A stretch of DNA of 64,000 nt from Marinobacter nauticus (lineage in GTDB: Bacteria > Pseudomonadota > Gammaproteobacteria > Pseudomonadales > Oleiphilaceae), in NCBI RefSeq assembly GCF_003634635.1, contig NZ_RBJB01000003.1:124001-188000 (forward strand), read 5' to 3'. Below are positions 50,197-60,176 of the stretch, one piece after another. Each line of letters starts with the position of its first letter. Within the stretch, counting starts at the first letter, position 1. The translations under genes and the position numbers were made by a program. The notes under the pieces were generated by a model, which was not told the origin of the DNA, ran no database searches, and saw nothing but the letters and a program-made list of their open reading frames with translations.

Positions 50197-51378
50197 TCAG
50201 GCGATGGTTTCTACCACCCATTGGCCATCACGATTCACCAGTTGACGGTCACACCCCCGCTCCGAAGGATCCGTCTCACGATCATCCGGCAATGCCCGGA
50301 TCACCGTTTCAGTCATTCTCAAGCCGGAAATCACGCCTTCCAGCCTGGCATCGTTGTCCGCTGGCGCCCATATGGCTCCGGCTTTACGGAACGGGCGTTC
50401 GCCCAGCGACACCAGTGCACGGATATCCAGACTGAACCCGGTGGCAGGCCGCGCGCGACCAAAGTCACTGCCAATAGCGTCATATCGGCCACCTTTCGCC
50501 ACAGCATCGCCATGGCCCGGCACATAGGCCGCAAAGACCAAACCGGTGTGATAGTTGTATCCGCGCAATTCACAAAAGTCGAAGCCCAGGCTGACTTCCG
50601 GAAAATCGCGGTTCAACATGTCCGCCACTCGGGCAAGTTGATCCAGCGCCGCATCAATAGCACCGGAGGCGCCACTGAGAATTTCCCGGGCATCGGCCAG
50701 GGATTCTACCCCACCGCTGACCCTGGCCAACTGGCGCAACCTGAAACCGGCAGAGCCCGGCACACACTCACCCAGCAGGCGATCCAGCTCGGGTACGGAC
50801 TTGCGTGCCATGGCATCAAACACCGCCGCTTCGGTATCACGATCAAATCCGGCGTCAGAAACCAGGCTTTCATAAATCGAAACGTGAGCCAGGTCCAGAT
50901 GCAGTCTGGGCAAACCGGCCACGCGCAGGGTTTCCAGCATCAGACTGATCACTTCCATATCGGCAGCTTCGGAGCCACTGCCAAACAGCTCACAACCGGC
51001 CTGTATCGGTGTCCGTCCGGTCAGCATGTGGCGAGGTCGGGTATGCAGCACATGTCCGGCATAGCAGAGCCGGGTAATGCCGTCCTGGCCCAGGGTATGG
51101 GCGTCTATGCGGGCAGCCTGGGGCGTCATATCGGCGCGAACACCCATCATCCGACCGGTCAGCTGATCGGTCAGTTTGAACGTCTGCAGTTCCAGGTCGT
51201 GGCCTGTACCGGTAAAGAGGGATTCGAGATATTCAATCAGCGGAGGAATAACCAGCTGGTAGCCCCAGCGCTGGCAGGTATCCATAACATCCCGGCGCAG
51301 GGACTCGATCCGCCCGGCCAGCGGCGGCAGAATGTCCTCTACCCCGTCAGGCAGTAACCAGCGATCAGATACAGTCAT
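50197..51378 (-). CDS. hisZ: ATP phosphoribosyltransferase regulatory subunit HisZ
   Basis: 393 aa, class II aminoacyl-tRNA synthetase-like fold without HisRS activity: LLPDGVEDILPPLAGRIE, then ADMTPQAARIDA (motif 2-like) and GGRYDAIGSDFG. It pairs with the short HisG to form an allosterically regulated complex for the first step of histidine synthesis. Its presence predicts a short-form hisG elsewhere. Confidence 0.93.
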   Translation of the reverse strand: MTVSDRWLLPDGVEDILPPLAGRIESLRRDVMDTCQRWGYQLVIPPLIEYLESLFTGTGHDLELQTFKLTDQLTGRMMGVRADMTPQAARIDAHTLGQDGITRLCYAGHVLHTRPRHMLTGRTPIQAGCELFGSGSEAADMEVISLMLETLRVAGLPRLHLDLAHVSIYESLVSDAGFDRDTEAAVFDAMARKSVPELDRLLGECVPGSAGFRLRQLARVSGGVESLADAREILSGASGAIDAALDQLARVADMLNRDFPEVSLGFDFCELRGYNYHTGLVFAAYVPGHGDAVAKGGRYDAIGSDFGRARPATGFSLDIRALVSLGERPFRKAGAIWAPADNDARLEGVISGLRMTETVIRALPDDRETDPSERGCDRQLVNRDGQWVVETIA

Positions 51379-51500
51379 GAGATTCTGTTGTCCGTTTCTC
51401 CCACGCTGGCCATAGGACCAGGGGGTAACTCAGGATTTAGGCGCTCGGGCTCAGAAAACCCGACACAAAACCGCCAGAATTTTACACGGTTGGCAGGCAC

Positions 51501-51549
51501 AAAAAAACCGGAATCCAGGGGTTCAGTAAAAATTCCCCGCAGATTCCGG
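51501..51549 (-). terminator. Intrinsic terminator after hflC
   Basis: On the minus strand GATTCCGG pairs with CCGGAATC (51542-51549 / 51515-51508) and is followed by T7, about 20 bases after the hflC stop. This separates the nnr-to-hflC run from hisZ-purA. Confidence 0.85.
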
Positions 51550-51569
51550 CTTGGCTGGTGTCAGCCGGC

Positions 51570-52445
51570 TCAGTTAGCGCCGGCAGGACTCTTCAGGAAC
51601 TTCATAAAGTCACTGTCGGAATCAATCACCATGATGTCGTCCTTGCTGGAGAAGGTATTCTGGTACGCCTGCAGGCTGCGGTAGAAGCTGTAGAACTCCT
51701 CGTTGGCACCGTAGGCCTGAGCGTAAATGGCGGCCGCTTCCCCGTCACCTTCACCGCGTGTGGTTTCGGCTTCTGCAAAGGCGTTGGCCAGGATCACCGT
51801 TTGCTGACGGTCGGCATCAGCACGGATACCCTCGGCCAGCTCCTGCCCCCGGGAACGGAATTCCTGGGCCAGCTTCTGGCGCTCCGTGGCCATCCGCCGA
51901 TAGACGTTCTCGCTCACCTGTCCGGGGAACTCGATGGCTTTCACCCGAATATCCAGGACTTCGATACCAAACTCCTTGATGGAGGTCTCGTTGACCCGAT
52001 CACGTAGCGTGTGCATCAGCTCGTCCCGCTGACCGGACACCACCTCATGCATGGTACGGATACCGAATTCATCCCGGAGACCGTTGTCCACGCGAGACAG
52101 GATCAGGGTCTGCGCACGGAACTCATCGCCACCCGTGGCGCGATAGAACTGATCCACGTTAAGGATCTTCCAGGCAACATAGGAATCCACATCCAGCGGC
52201 TTCTTCTCAACCGTCAGGTACTGGCGGGAAGGCAGATCCATCGTCAGCACCCGGATATCAAACTCCCTGATCTGGTCAATAACCGGCACTTTGAAATGCA
52301 GGCCAGCCTGAATATTGGTTTCAACCAGCTCCCCGAAGCGAAGTTTCACGCCCCGATGGGTCTCAGGAATGATGTAAACACTGGACAGCACGAGCAGGAC
52401 AACAATAAGGGCGCCTGCAAGGCCCACTACACCTTTAGGTCCCAT
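51570..52445 (-). CDS. hflC: HflC, FtsH-modulating SPFH protein
   Basis: 291 aa. One N-terminal membrane helix (about 7-27, GLAGALIVVLLVLSSVYIIP), then an SPFH/band-7 domain (RGVKLRFGELV) and a helical coiled coil with ERQKLAQEFRSRGQELAEGI. With HflK it forms the large periplasmic cage around FtsH. It begins 3 bases after hflK. Confidence 0.96.
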   Translation of the reverse strand: MGPKGVVGLAGALIVVLLVLSSVYIIPETHRGVKLRFGELVETNIQAGLHFKVPVIDQIREFDIRVLTMDLPSRQYLTVEKKPLDVDSYVAWKILNVDQFYRATGGDEFRAQTLILSRVDNGLRDEFGIRTMHEVVSGQRDELMHTLRDRVNETSIKEFGIEVLDIRVKAIEFPGQVSENVYRRMATERQKLAQEFRSRGQELAEGIRADADRQQTVILANAFAEAETTRGEGDGEAAAIYAQAYGANEEFYSFYRSLQAYQNTFSSKDDIMVIDSDSDFMKFLKSPAGAN

Positions 52446-52448
52446 AAC

Positions 52449-53633
52449 TTATCTGCTCCTCCGGGTATTGGTGTCCTGGCGGGTGCGCAGCTCCTGCAAC
52501 ACCTGATCGGTCAGGGTCTGGATATCCACCTGTTGGCCACTGCTGCCGGACATCCGGCTGCCAGATGACGAAAGCGAACCCTGCGTCAGACGATCCAGGG
52601 GCAGATACATCATGTTGCCGCTGCTCTCGGTATCGACAAGGATTTTGCTGCTGTTACCCAGCACCTGCTCCAGTGCCTGGATATACATGCGCTCACGGGT
52701 AACGACCGGGGCCTGCTCATACACGGCCAGCAGCTGGTTAAAGCGTGCAGTTTCACCGCGTGCCCGCTCGATTACTTCCTGCTTGTACGCGTTGGCTTCC
52801 TCAATCATGCGCTGTGCCTGACCTCGGGCCTCGGGAACAATCTTGTTGCGGTAGGTTTCCGCTTCTTCCTTCAGACGCTGCTCATCCTCGCGAGCACGCT
52901 GAACCTCACGGAACGCGTCCTGTACCGGCGCTGGAGGCTGGGTGCTCTCGACGTTGACCCGGACAATCTCGAGGCCGGTTCCGTAATCTCTCAGGAAGCT
53001 TTGCAGGCGCTGCTCAACCCGCACGGCGAGTTCCGCCCGACCTTCAGTCAGTACGTCGTCCAGTGAAGAACTACCGACCTCATGACGCAGGGCACTATCG
53101 GTGGCAAAAGCCAGGGCCTGGTTGGAATCCCGTACATTCAGCACGTACGCCCGGGCATCACCCACGCGATACTGGACCTGAAGATCCACGGTCACCAGGT
53201 TTTCATCCTGGGTCAGCATCTGGCCGGAGGACTCGGCAGTACGGATGCTGGTAACGCGAACCTTGTTGACGGTGTCAATCAAGGGCACCTTGAAGCGGAG
53301 ACCCGGCTCCTCGGTACGGTTGTATTCACCGAAGCGCAGCACCACCGCCCGCTCCTGTTCGTCAACCGTATAGAACGACTGGTAGATGACATAGCCCGCG
53401 ACCAGGATGGCCGCAATGGCCAGAATGGCACCAAAACCACCTGCGCTGCCACCGGAGCTGCTGCCACCTCCAGAATTACCGCCTTTGCCGCCAAGCATGC
53501 GATTGAGCTTGTCGAGCCCTTTTTTCAGCGCTTCGTCGAGGTCTGGCGGCCCCTGATCATTGCCGCGACGACCACCACCGGTTCCCCAGGGATCGTTGTC
53601 GTTACGGTTTCCACCCGGTTCATTCCAGGCCAT
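52449..53633 (-). CDS. hflK: HflK, FtsH-modulating SPFH protein
   Basis: 394 aa. A Gly/Asn/Asp-rich cytoplasmic N-terminus (about 1-65, typical of HflK), membrane helix about 67-88 (GFGAILAIAAILVAGYVIYQSF), SPFH domain and long coiled coil. Partner of HflC. Confidence 0.96.
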   Translation of the reverse strand: MAWNEPGGNRNDNDPWGTGGGRRGNDQGPPDLDEALKKGLDKLNRMLGGKGGNSGGGSSSGGSAGGFGAILAIAAILVAGYVIYQSFYTVDEQERAVVLRFGEYNRTEEPGLRFKVPLIDTVNKVRVTSIRTAESSGQMLTQDENLVTVDLQVQYRVGDARAYVLNVRDSNQALAFATDSALRHEVGSSSLDDVLTEGRAELAVRVEQRLQSFLRDYGTGLEIVRVNVESTQPPAPVQDAFREVQRAREDEQRLKEEAETYRNKIVPEARGQAQRMIEEANAYKQEVIERARGETARFNQLLAVYEQAPVVTRERMYIQALEQVLGNSSKILVDTESSGNMMYLPLDRLTQGSLSSSGSRMSGSSGQQVDIQTLTDQVLQELRTRQDTNTRRSR

Positions 53634-53711
53634 AGTTCTCTCCGTTCGTGTTTAATCGAATGGCTGCAAATACTAGGGATTTATCAAGGCCCCGGCAATA
53701 GCAGGGGCCGT

Positions 53712-55010
53712 TCAGACCGGCCGGCTTTCCAACCGGATCACGTCTTCACGCACACCGGCACGGCTCAAAAGCTGCAGCCAGTCCCGGTTCTGCAGCCGGA
53801 CTTCCAGTACCTGATCGCCGTTATCGCAATGCTCTTCGCTCAGAACCGAACCCGCCTCGTGCAGCAGCGCTCTGAGCTTGCCATCGGCCGGACCCAGACG
53901 CACAAAGTGGTGCACGACATCCTCTGCCAGACGCTCGACGATGGCGTCAAACAGCAGCGGCAGGCCTTCACCGCTTACGGCCGACACCCAGGCTCGCACC
54001 GGCAATCCTTCTTCGTTGCGATCAATGCGGGGCTCAAAACCATCAAGCAGGTCAATCTTGTTGAACACCTGTAGCATCGGAATCTCATCGGCTCCGATTT
54101 CGGCCAGCACATTTTCCACCTGCTCGATGTTTTCATCCCGGCGGCTGTCGTGACAGTCGATCACATGCAACAGCAACGTGGCCTGCGTGGTTTCTTCCAG
54201 CGTCGCCCGGAAGGCCTCCACCAGCTTGTGCGGCAAATGCCGGATGAAGCCCACGGTGTCGGCCATTACGACCGGCCCGATGTCGGGAAGTTCCAGACGG
54301 CGCAGGGTCGGATCCAGGGTCGCGAACAACTGGTCTGCTGCATATACGCTGGAAGTGGTAATTCGGTTGAACAGCGTGGACTTGCCCGCGTTGGTGTAAC
54401 CCACCAGCGACAACGTGGGTATGTCGGCACGCTTGCGTGCGCGACGGCCCTGATCCCGTTGCTTGCGGACTTTTTCCAGGCGCCGGTGAATGGATTTGAT
54501 GCGTTCGCGCAGCAGCCGGCGGTCGGTTTCGAGCTGGGTTTCACCCGGCCCCCGCAAGCCGATACCCCCTTTCTGGCGCTCCAGGTGAGTCCAGCCCCGC
54601 ACCAGCCGGGTAGACATATGCTCCAGCTGCGCCAGTTCCACCTGCAGCTTGCCCTCGTGGGTCCGGGCCCGCTGCGCAAAGATATCCAAGATCACGCCCG
54701 TGCGATCAAGCACCCGGCACTTGAGCTCGCGCTCAATGTTACGTTCCTGGCTCGGGCTCAGGGCATGATTGAACAGCACCACATCGGCCTCGGAAGCGGC
54801 CACGGCATCCCGGATTTCCTCAAGCTTGCCCTCTCCCACAAAAAAACGCGGGCTGGGCTGCTTCCGGGTGCCGGTTACCGTAGCAACCGGCTCTACGCCG
54901 GCGGATGTCACCAGTTCCCGGAACTCTCCCGGATCTTCGGTATCGTCGTGGGCGGTAAAATCAATGTGAACGAGAACCGCCCGTTCTCCGACATCTGGAC
55001 GCTCAAACAA
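53712..55010 (-). CDS. hflX: Ribosome-associated GTPase HflX
   Basis: 432 aa. The N-terminal HflX domain carries VLFNHALSPSQERNIE, then the glycine-rich segment KGGIGLRGPGETQLETDRR. The GTPase domain has GYTNAGKSTLFN (G1) and DTVGFIRHLP (G3). It splits or rescues stalled 70S ribosomes after stress. The only sensible start is TTG 55010 (family start MFERPDVGE); the upstream frame closes two codons before. A weak GGAG lies 10 bases upstream. It follows hfq across a 94-base gap containing a hairpin. Confidence 0.95.
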   Translation of the reverse strand: MFERPDVGERAVLVHIDFTAHDDTEDPGEFRELVTSAGVEPVATVTGTRKQPSPRFFVGEGKLEEIRDAVAASEADVVLFNHALSPSQERNIERELKCRVLDRTGVILDIFAQRARTHEGKLQVELAQLEHMSTRLVRGWTHLERQKGGIGLRGPGETQLETDRRLLRERIKSIHRRLEKVRKQRDQGRRARKRADIPTLSLVGYTNAGKSTLFNRITTSSVYAADQLFATLDPTLRRLELPDIGPVVMADTVGFIRHLPHKLVEAFRATLEETTQATLLLHVIDCHDSRRDENIEQVENVLAEIGADEIPMLQVFNKIDLLDGFEPRIDRNEEGLPVRAWVSAVSGEGLPLLFDAIVERLAEDVVHHFVRLGPADGKLRALLHEAGSVLSEEHCDNGDQVLEVRLQNRDWLQLLSRAGVREDVIRLESRPV

Positions 55011-55034
55011 GTTTCATCAACTCCATAAACACAA

Positions 55035-55081
55035 ACACCCGCGACCATTCAAGCACATAGGCTGTCCTGGAGCGCGGGTGT
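55035..55081 (-). promoter_or_regulatory. Attenuator-like hairpin between hfq and hflX
   Basis: On the minus strand ACACCCGCG (55081-55073) pairs with CGCGGGTGT (55043-55035), followed by a T-rich TTGTGTTT, 23 bases after the hfq stop. It could reduce read-through from hfq into hflX or stabilise the hfq mRNA 3' end. The loop is long (29 bases), so strength is uncertain. Confidence 0.5.
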
Positions 55082-55104
55082 GAAAGCGGGAAAAGCAGGC
55101 GTTA

Positions 55105-55356
55105 TCAGTCTTCAGACTCACCTTCACCTGCCGGGTTCTGCTGCGGTAGCCGGACGTTACGAGCAGGAACCACAGTGGAAATAGCGTGCTTGTAAACCAT
55201 CTGGCTCACCGTGTTCTTGAGAAGAATCACGAACTGGTCAAAAGACTCAATCTGGCCCTGAAGCTTGATACCATTGACCAGAAAGATGGAAACCGGAATG
55301 CGTTCCTTGCGCAAGGCATTGAGGTAAGGGTCTTGTAAAGAGTGCCCTTTTGACAT
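55105..55356 (-). CDS. hfq: RNA chaperone Hfq
   Basis: 83 aa. Sm1 motif ([19 protein letters not shown] and [11 protein letters not shown]) and Sm2 ([12 protein letters not shown]) are intact, including the distal and proximal RNA-binding residues. A short acidic C-terminus. ATG 55356 with AGGAG 7 bases before it. Hfq hexamers pair small RNAs with mRNAs. Confidence 0.98.
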   Translation of the reverse strand: MSKGHSLQDPYLNALRKERIPVSIFLVNGIKLQGQIESFDQFVILLKNTVSQMVYKHAISTVVPARNVRLPQQNPAGEGESED

Positions 55357-55393
55357 GTGTTTTCTCCTGTTTATAAGTAAATGCAGATCGTCA

Positions 55394-56437
55394 TTATTCA
55401 ACGTTAAATGTGGTGTGAAGCCCGGATTTTTTCAAGGTATCCAGCACCACTTGCGGGTCGGCGGAGTCCAGCCAGTGCACATCTCGCCATTTTCGCAACC
55501 AGGTAAGCTGCCGTTTCGCCAACTGACGGGTGGCGGCAACGCCCTTGGCAACAAAGCTGTCGTAATCCTCGTTGCCTGACAGGTAATCCCAGGCCTGTCG
55601 ATAACCCACGCAACGCATCGAGGGAAGATCGGGGCTGAGATCACCCCGCGCCATCAAGGCACGGACTTCATCAAGGAAGCCTGCTTCCAGCATTGCCAGA
55701 AACCGTTTCTGTATCCGCGAATGCAGCACAGAGCGCTCGGCAGGCGCCAGGGCAAACTGAAAAACAGTATACGGCAGGCCAGCGCTTTCGTCTGCCTGCC
55801 AGCTGGTAAAATACGTGTAATCCTCAATACCAGACTGCGGATGTTGCCCGGAAGTTCCCGATTCTGACTGCCAGAACGAGGAGATCGGCTTATCTGTAAG
55901 CCGGATCACCTCAATGGCCCGCATCAGTCGCTGGCGATTGTTGGGATGGATCAGGCGCGCAGCCTCGGGATCTTTTTCTGCCAACTCCTCATGAAGGGCG
56001 CCCCAGCCATCGCGTTCGGCTTCCCGCTCAATTTCTGCCCGCAGCGCCTGATTTGCCGAAGGCAGATTCGACATGCCATGCAGCAACGCCTTGAAGTACA
56101 TCATGGTGCCACCCACCAGCAACGGGATCCGGCCACGGCCAGATATATCGCTCATGGCCGCCAACGCATCGCGGCGAAAATCCGCCGCGGAATAGGTCTC
56201 CGCCGGATCACAGATATCGATCAATCGATGTGGTGCCAGGGCGAGTTCTTCAGGCGAAGGTTTGGCAGTGCCAATGTCCATGCCACGATAAACCATCGCG
56301 GAATCCACACTGATGATTTCACAGGGCAACGTACGGCAGAGCTCAATGGCAAGATCGGTCTTGCCCGACGCAGTCGGCCCCATCAGAAAGATCGTTGGCG
56401 GCAATGAACCCTGCTGGGAGCGGTTATCGGGAATCAC
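55394..56437 (-). CDS. miaA: tRNA dimethylallyltransferase MiaA
   Basis: 347 aa. P-loop [11 protein letters not shown] (about 20-30), [16 protein letters not shown], and the [12 protein letters not shown] region that contacts A37. It isopentenylates A37, the substrate of MiaB. Start is GTG 56437, three bases after the mutL stop. Confidence 0.96.
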   Translation of the reverse strand: MIPDNRSQQGSLPPTIFLMGPTASGKTDLAIELCRTLPCEIISVDSAMVYRGMDIGTAKPSPEELALAPHRLIDICDPAETYSAADFRRDALAAMSDISGRGRIPLLVGGTMMYFKALLHGMSNLPSANQALRAEIEREAERDGWGALHEELAEKDPEAARLIHPNNRQRLMRAIEVIRLTDKPISSFWQSESGTSGQHPQSGIEDYTYFTSWQADESAGLPYTVFQFALAPAERSVLHSRIQKRFLAMLEAGFLDEVRALMARGDLSPDLPSMRCVGYRQAWDYLSGNEDYDSFVAKGVAATRQLAKRQLTWLRKWRDVHWLDSADPQVVLDTLKKSGLHTTFNVE

Positions 56438-56440
56438 CGC

Positions 56441-58330
56441 TTAGCGCCCCCGCAGAAACAGCTTGTCCAGTTCAGACAGGGTGACCAGGGTCCAGGTGGG
56501 ACGGCCATGGTTGCACTGTCCGCTGCGCTCCGTTGCTTCCATATCGCGAAGCAACGAATTCATTTCTGGAATCGTGAGCTGCCGGTTTGCCCGCACCGAC
56601 CCATGGCAGGCCATGGTGCCGAGCAATTCATGGGTGACCGCTTCAACGCGATCACTCTGGCCGTGCTCAATCAGATCTGCCAGCACATCGCGCACCAGCT
56701 GCTCAGTGTCTGCCCCTCGGAGCAATGCCGGGATCTGCCGCACTGCCAACGTCTCTGGCCCGATACGCTCAATCTGCAGACCAAGGTGCTGCAGCTCTTC
56801 TCCATGGCTCTCCGCAAGCGCCGCCTCTTTCTGGCTCACAGCCAGTGACAGGGGCACCAGCAAAGGCTGGCTCTTAAGATCCTGTTCGACCAGTGCCCGC
56901 TTCATGCGCTCATAAGTAATACGCTCATGGGCGGCATGCATATCCACCACGATCAGGCCGGCACGGCTCTGGGCCAGAATGTAGATTCCGTGCAGCTGGG
57001 CAATCGCATAACCCAGTGGCGGCTCTTCCGCATCATCCCTGGGCGGCGTAACCGAAGCTGACGCCGCTGGCATTTCTGCCCGGGCAACGGGTGTTGAAAC
57101 ACCGCCACCCTCATTCAACGACTGGTAAAACGCCATCTGATCACTGGCCCGCCACTCCTGCTGGGGTGACTGCCCGGGCGACGACGGATAAGCCTCAGTG
57201 CGCGACTGTGTGGGCCAGGGTCCCGATGTACCCGGGGCACTGAAACCGCCAGCCGAATGCTCGGGTTCAACAACCGCAGACTCACGACCAAAGGATTGGG
57301 CCGCCGCCCCACGGAGATGATCGTCCGGGCGTACATCCGCCAGGGCTCGATGCAGAGTCCGGAAAATAAAATCGTGAACCAGCCGGCCGTCGCGGAACCG
57401 AACCTCATGCTTGGTTGGGTGAACGTTGACATCCACCGTAGCCGGATCTACCTCCAGGTACAGCACAAATGCAGGGTGACGGTTGTTGTACAGAACGTCC
57501 CGGTAGGCCTGGCGAACTGCATGGGCGACCAGTTTGTCCCGGATCACCCGGCCATTCACAAAAAAGTACTGCAGATCTGCCTGACTGCGGGAAAAGGTCG
57601 GCAGCGCCACCCAACCCCAAAGGCGCAACCCGGTGGCCTCGGCATCAATAACCACCGCATTGTCGATAAACTGCTGGCCACACAGCGAACCAATCCGACG
57701 CTCCTTGTCCAGATCCGTCTCAGCAGGGCGCAGGCTTTGCACCACTCTCTGGTTATGACGCAGGGTAAAACCGGTATCGAATCGACTCAGAGCCTGACGG
57801 CGAACACACTCTTCAACGTGGTTGAATTCGGTTTTTTCCGTGCGCAGGAATTTGCGGCGGGCAGGAGTATTGAAGAACAGATCCCTCACTTCAACGGTGG
57901 TACCCACGGGATGGGCCGCCGGTGAGATGCGAGCATCCATGTCGCGACCTTCCACCTCAACACGGGCCGCCGCTTCCTGCAACTCGGTACGGGAGGTGAG
58001 GGTCAGGCGTGACACGGAGCTGATACTGGCCAATGCCTCACCCCGGAATCCCAGAGAGGCCACGGCCTCAAGATCATCCAGAGTCAGGATTTTGCTGGTG
58101 GCATGCCGGCTCAGGGCCAGAGGCAGGTCCGCCTCTTCAATACCGGAGCCGTCGTCACGCACCCGGATAAGTTTTGCCCCACCCTGCTCGATCTCCACAT
58201 CGACGCGCGAGGCCCCGGCATCCAGGGCATTTTCAACCAGCTCTTTAACAACAGAAGCAGGACGTTCTACCACCTCCCCGGCAGCAATCTGGTTGGCAAG
58301 CCGGGGGGACAGTAACTGGATGTGGGGCAT
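56441..58330 (-). CDS. mutL: DNA mismatch repair protein MutL (endonuclease-type C-terminus)
   Basis: 629 aa. GHKL ATPase motifs: [20 protein letters not shown] and [11 protein letters not shown]. After a disordered linker (about 345-435) the C-terminal domain carries [12 protein letters not shown] (about 463-474), [15 protein letters not shown] and a final FLRGR. These correspond to the DQHA(x)2E(x)4E, ACR, C(P/N)HGRP and FxR metal-site motifs of endonucleolytic MutL, which E. coli MutL lacks. It links MutS recognition to strand incision. Confidence 0.96.
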   Translation of the reverse strand: MPHIQLLSPRLANQIAAGEVVERPASVVKELVENALDAGASRVDVEIEQGGAKLIRVRDDGSGIEEADLPLALSRHATSKILTLDDLEAVASLGFRGEALASISSVSRLTLTSRTELQEAAARVEVEGRDMDARISPAAHPVGTTVEVRDLFFNTPARRKFLRTEKTEFNHVEECVRRQALSRFDTGFTLRHNQRVVQSLRPAETDLDKERRIGSLCGQQFIDNAVVIDAEATGLRLWGWVALPTFSRSQADLQYFFVNGRVIRDKLVAHAVRQAYRDVLYNNRHPAFVLYLEVDPATVDVNVHPTKHEVRFRDGRLVHDFIFRTLHRALADVRPDDHLRGAAAQSFGRESAVVEPEHSAGGFSAPGTSGPWPTQSRTEAYPSSPGQSPQQEWRASDQMAFYQSLNEGGGVSTPVARAEMPAASASVTPPRDDAEEPPLGYAIAQLHGIYILAQSRAGLIVVDMHAAHERITYERMKRALVEQDLKSQPLLVPLSLAVSQKEAALAESHGEELQHLGLQIERIGPETLAVRQIPALLRGADTEQLVRDVLADLIEHGQSDRVEAVTHELLGTMACHGSVRANRQLTIPEMNSLLRDMEATERSGQCNHGRPTWTLVTLSELDKLFLRGR

Positions 58331-58350
58331 ATCCGGGGACTACCTCTTGA

Positions 58351-59682
58351 TCAGGATGAGGGGATGCGAATGGTTTGCCCTACCATAACACGATCATCGT
58401 TCATCCCGTTAAAGCGCATCAGCTCGCTGACGGTGGTCTGATTCTCCCGGGCAACGCCCGAGAGAGTATCACCTCGCTGTATCCGGTACTGGCTGACGTC
58501 GGTGCCACCCCGGTTTTGCTGTTTTTCCCAGGCCAGCAACGTGCCGGGAGGTGGTGTGCGACGAAAATACTGCTCGATGCCATCGAAAATGGCGTTGGCC
58601 AGCTTGTTGCGGTACCACTCGGACGCAAGATTCTTCTCTTCGGTCGGATTCGAGATGAAACCGGCCTCCACCAGAATCGAGGGGATGTCCGGCGACTTCA
58701 AAACCACAAATGCCGCCTGCTCCACCCCCTGTTTGTGAAGCTTGGCCACACGGCCCAACCGGCCCAGCACGGAATCTCCAACCCCCAGACTGGCGTTGAT
58801 ACTTGCGGTCATGGAGAGATCCAGCAATACCCCGGCCAGCATGTCATCACGGCCATCCAGAGAGACACCGCCGGCACCACCGATCAAATCTGAACGGTTC
58901 TCGCTCTGGGCGAGCCATCGAGCCGTTTCACTGGTGGCACCGCGCTGAGACAGCGCGAAGACGGATGCTCCCCGTGGCTGCGGCGTTCTGAAGGCATCGG
59001 CGTGCACCGACACGAACAGATCCGCGTTGTACTTGCGGGCCAGCAAGGTGCGGTTCCGCAAGCCCACGTAATAATCGCCTGTCCGAGTAAGCTTGGCAGT
59101 GAACCCTTTCTGCTGGTTGATCAGATCGGCCAGACGCTTTGCCATTCTCAGCACGACATCCTTTTCCCGGGTCCCCCGGGGCCCGATTGCGCCCGGATCT
59201 TCGCCGCCATGACCGGCGTCGATAACCACGATAATGTCACGCTTACCGGCAGAATCCTGGGTCACCGTCGGGCTCGTCGCCCGATCGAGACGGCTGCCCT
59301 GTTCGTCAATCAAATCGACCACCAGACGATGGCCATACTGCTGATTCGGCTCCAGCACAAAGCTGCGAGGCTTGATATCACTTTTCAGATCCAGCACCAC
59401 CCGCAAATCGTTACCATTCCTTGGCGCGCTGCGAATACGCTGAATGGGGCTGCCGGAAAGGTCAACCTTGCTGAAATCCGTGCCGAGAGCAGCATCCTTC
59501 AGATCAATAACCAGCCGGGACGGTCCACTCAGAGAGAATACGTTGTGCTCAACCAGACCGGCGGTGTCCAGCACCAGGCGGGTATGATCCGGAGCCGGCC
59601 ACAAACGCACCCCCTCGACACGGGTACCGGCCAAAGCTGTACTGGCTGAAAGCAACAGCGCCATAATCACCAAGATTTTCAT
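58351..59682 (-). CDS. amiB: N-acetylmuramoyl-L-alanine amidase (AmiB/C type, LysM tail)
   Basis: 443 aa. Signal peptide (about 1-18, [17 protein letters not shown]), AMIN domain (about 20-130), Amidase_3 zinc domain (about 150-370, [30 protein letters not shown]) and a LysM motif (about 395-440). It cleaves septal peptidoglycan during daughter-cell separation, normally activated by EnvC/NlpD. ATGA overlap with tsaE; 20 bases before mutL. Confidence 0.94.
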   Translation of the reverse strand: MKILVIMALLLSASTALAGTRVEGVRLWPAPDHTRLVLDTAGLVEHNVFSLSGPSRLVIDLKDAALGTDFSKVDLSGSPIQRIRSAPRNGNDLRVVLDLKSDIKPRSFVLEPNQQYGHRLVVDLIDEQGSRLDRATSPTVTQDSAGKRDIIVVIDAGHGGEDPGAIGPRGTREKDVVLRMAKRLADLINQQKGFTAKLTRTGDYYVGLRNRTLLARKYNADLFVSVHADAFRTPQPRGASVFALSQRGATSETARWLAQSENRSDLIGGAGGVSLDGRDDMLAGVLLDLSMTASINASLGVGDSVLGRLGRVAKLHKQGVEQAAFVVLKSPDIPSILVEAGFISNPTEEKNLASEWYRNKLANAIFDGIEQYFRRTPPPGTLLAWEKQQNRGGTDVSQYRIQRGDTLSGVARENQTTVSELMRFNGMNDDRVMVGQTIRIPSS

Positions 59683-60176
59683 GAATCCGGCCCTATCAGT
59701 TCTATTTCATTAAGCAAGGAAGCCCCAAGCTCCGAACGGGCGCGCAATACCACAGAGCGCCCCTGACCTTCCCGTTCAAGATGAATTTCCAGATCCGGAT
59801 CAGGCAAGACTCCCTGACCACGCTCCGGCCACTCAATAATCCGGATGCTCTGGCTGGCAAAATAATCCCGGATTCCCATGTATTCCAGTTCCTCGGGGTC
59901 ACCCAGCCGGTACAGATCAAAATGGTACACCGGTGGTTCCAGGTGTTCGTAGGGTTCAACCAGTGTATAGGTCGGGCTCTTGACGGCACCCTCGTGGCCA
60001 AGCCCTCTCATAACACCACGGCTCAGGGTCGTCTTGCCCATCCCCAATTCGCCGTCGAGAAAAACGGTGAGGCCTTCCCGGGCATGGCCGGCCAACCGGG
60101 CCAGCTCACCACCAAGTTTTTCCGTCTCGGCCTCATCTTCCAGAAACAACCGGCGTTCATTTCCAAAAATACTCAT
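59679..60176 (-). CDS. tsaE: tRNA threonylcarbamoyladenosine ATPase TsaE
   Basis: About 165 aa. Walker [17 protein letters not shown] (about 38-53), [12 protein letters not shown], and [17 protein letters not shown]. It drives turnover of the TsaB-TsaD complex in t6A37 synthesis. ATG 60176 overlaps the nnr stop (ATGA) and follows GGGGGA; the ATG at 60200 lies inside nnr and is less likely. Confidence 0.94.
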   Translation of the reverse strand: MSIFGNERRLFLEDEAETEKLGGELARLAGHAREGLTVFLDGELGMGKTTLSRGVMRGLGHEGAVKSPTYTLVEPYEHLEPPVYHFDLYRLGDPEELEYMGIRDYFASQSIRIIEWPERGQGVLPDPDLEIHLEREGQGRSVVLRARSELGASLLNEIELIGPDS

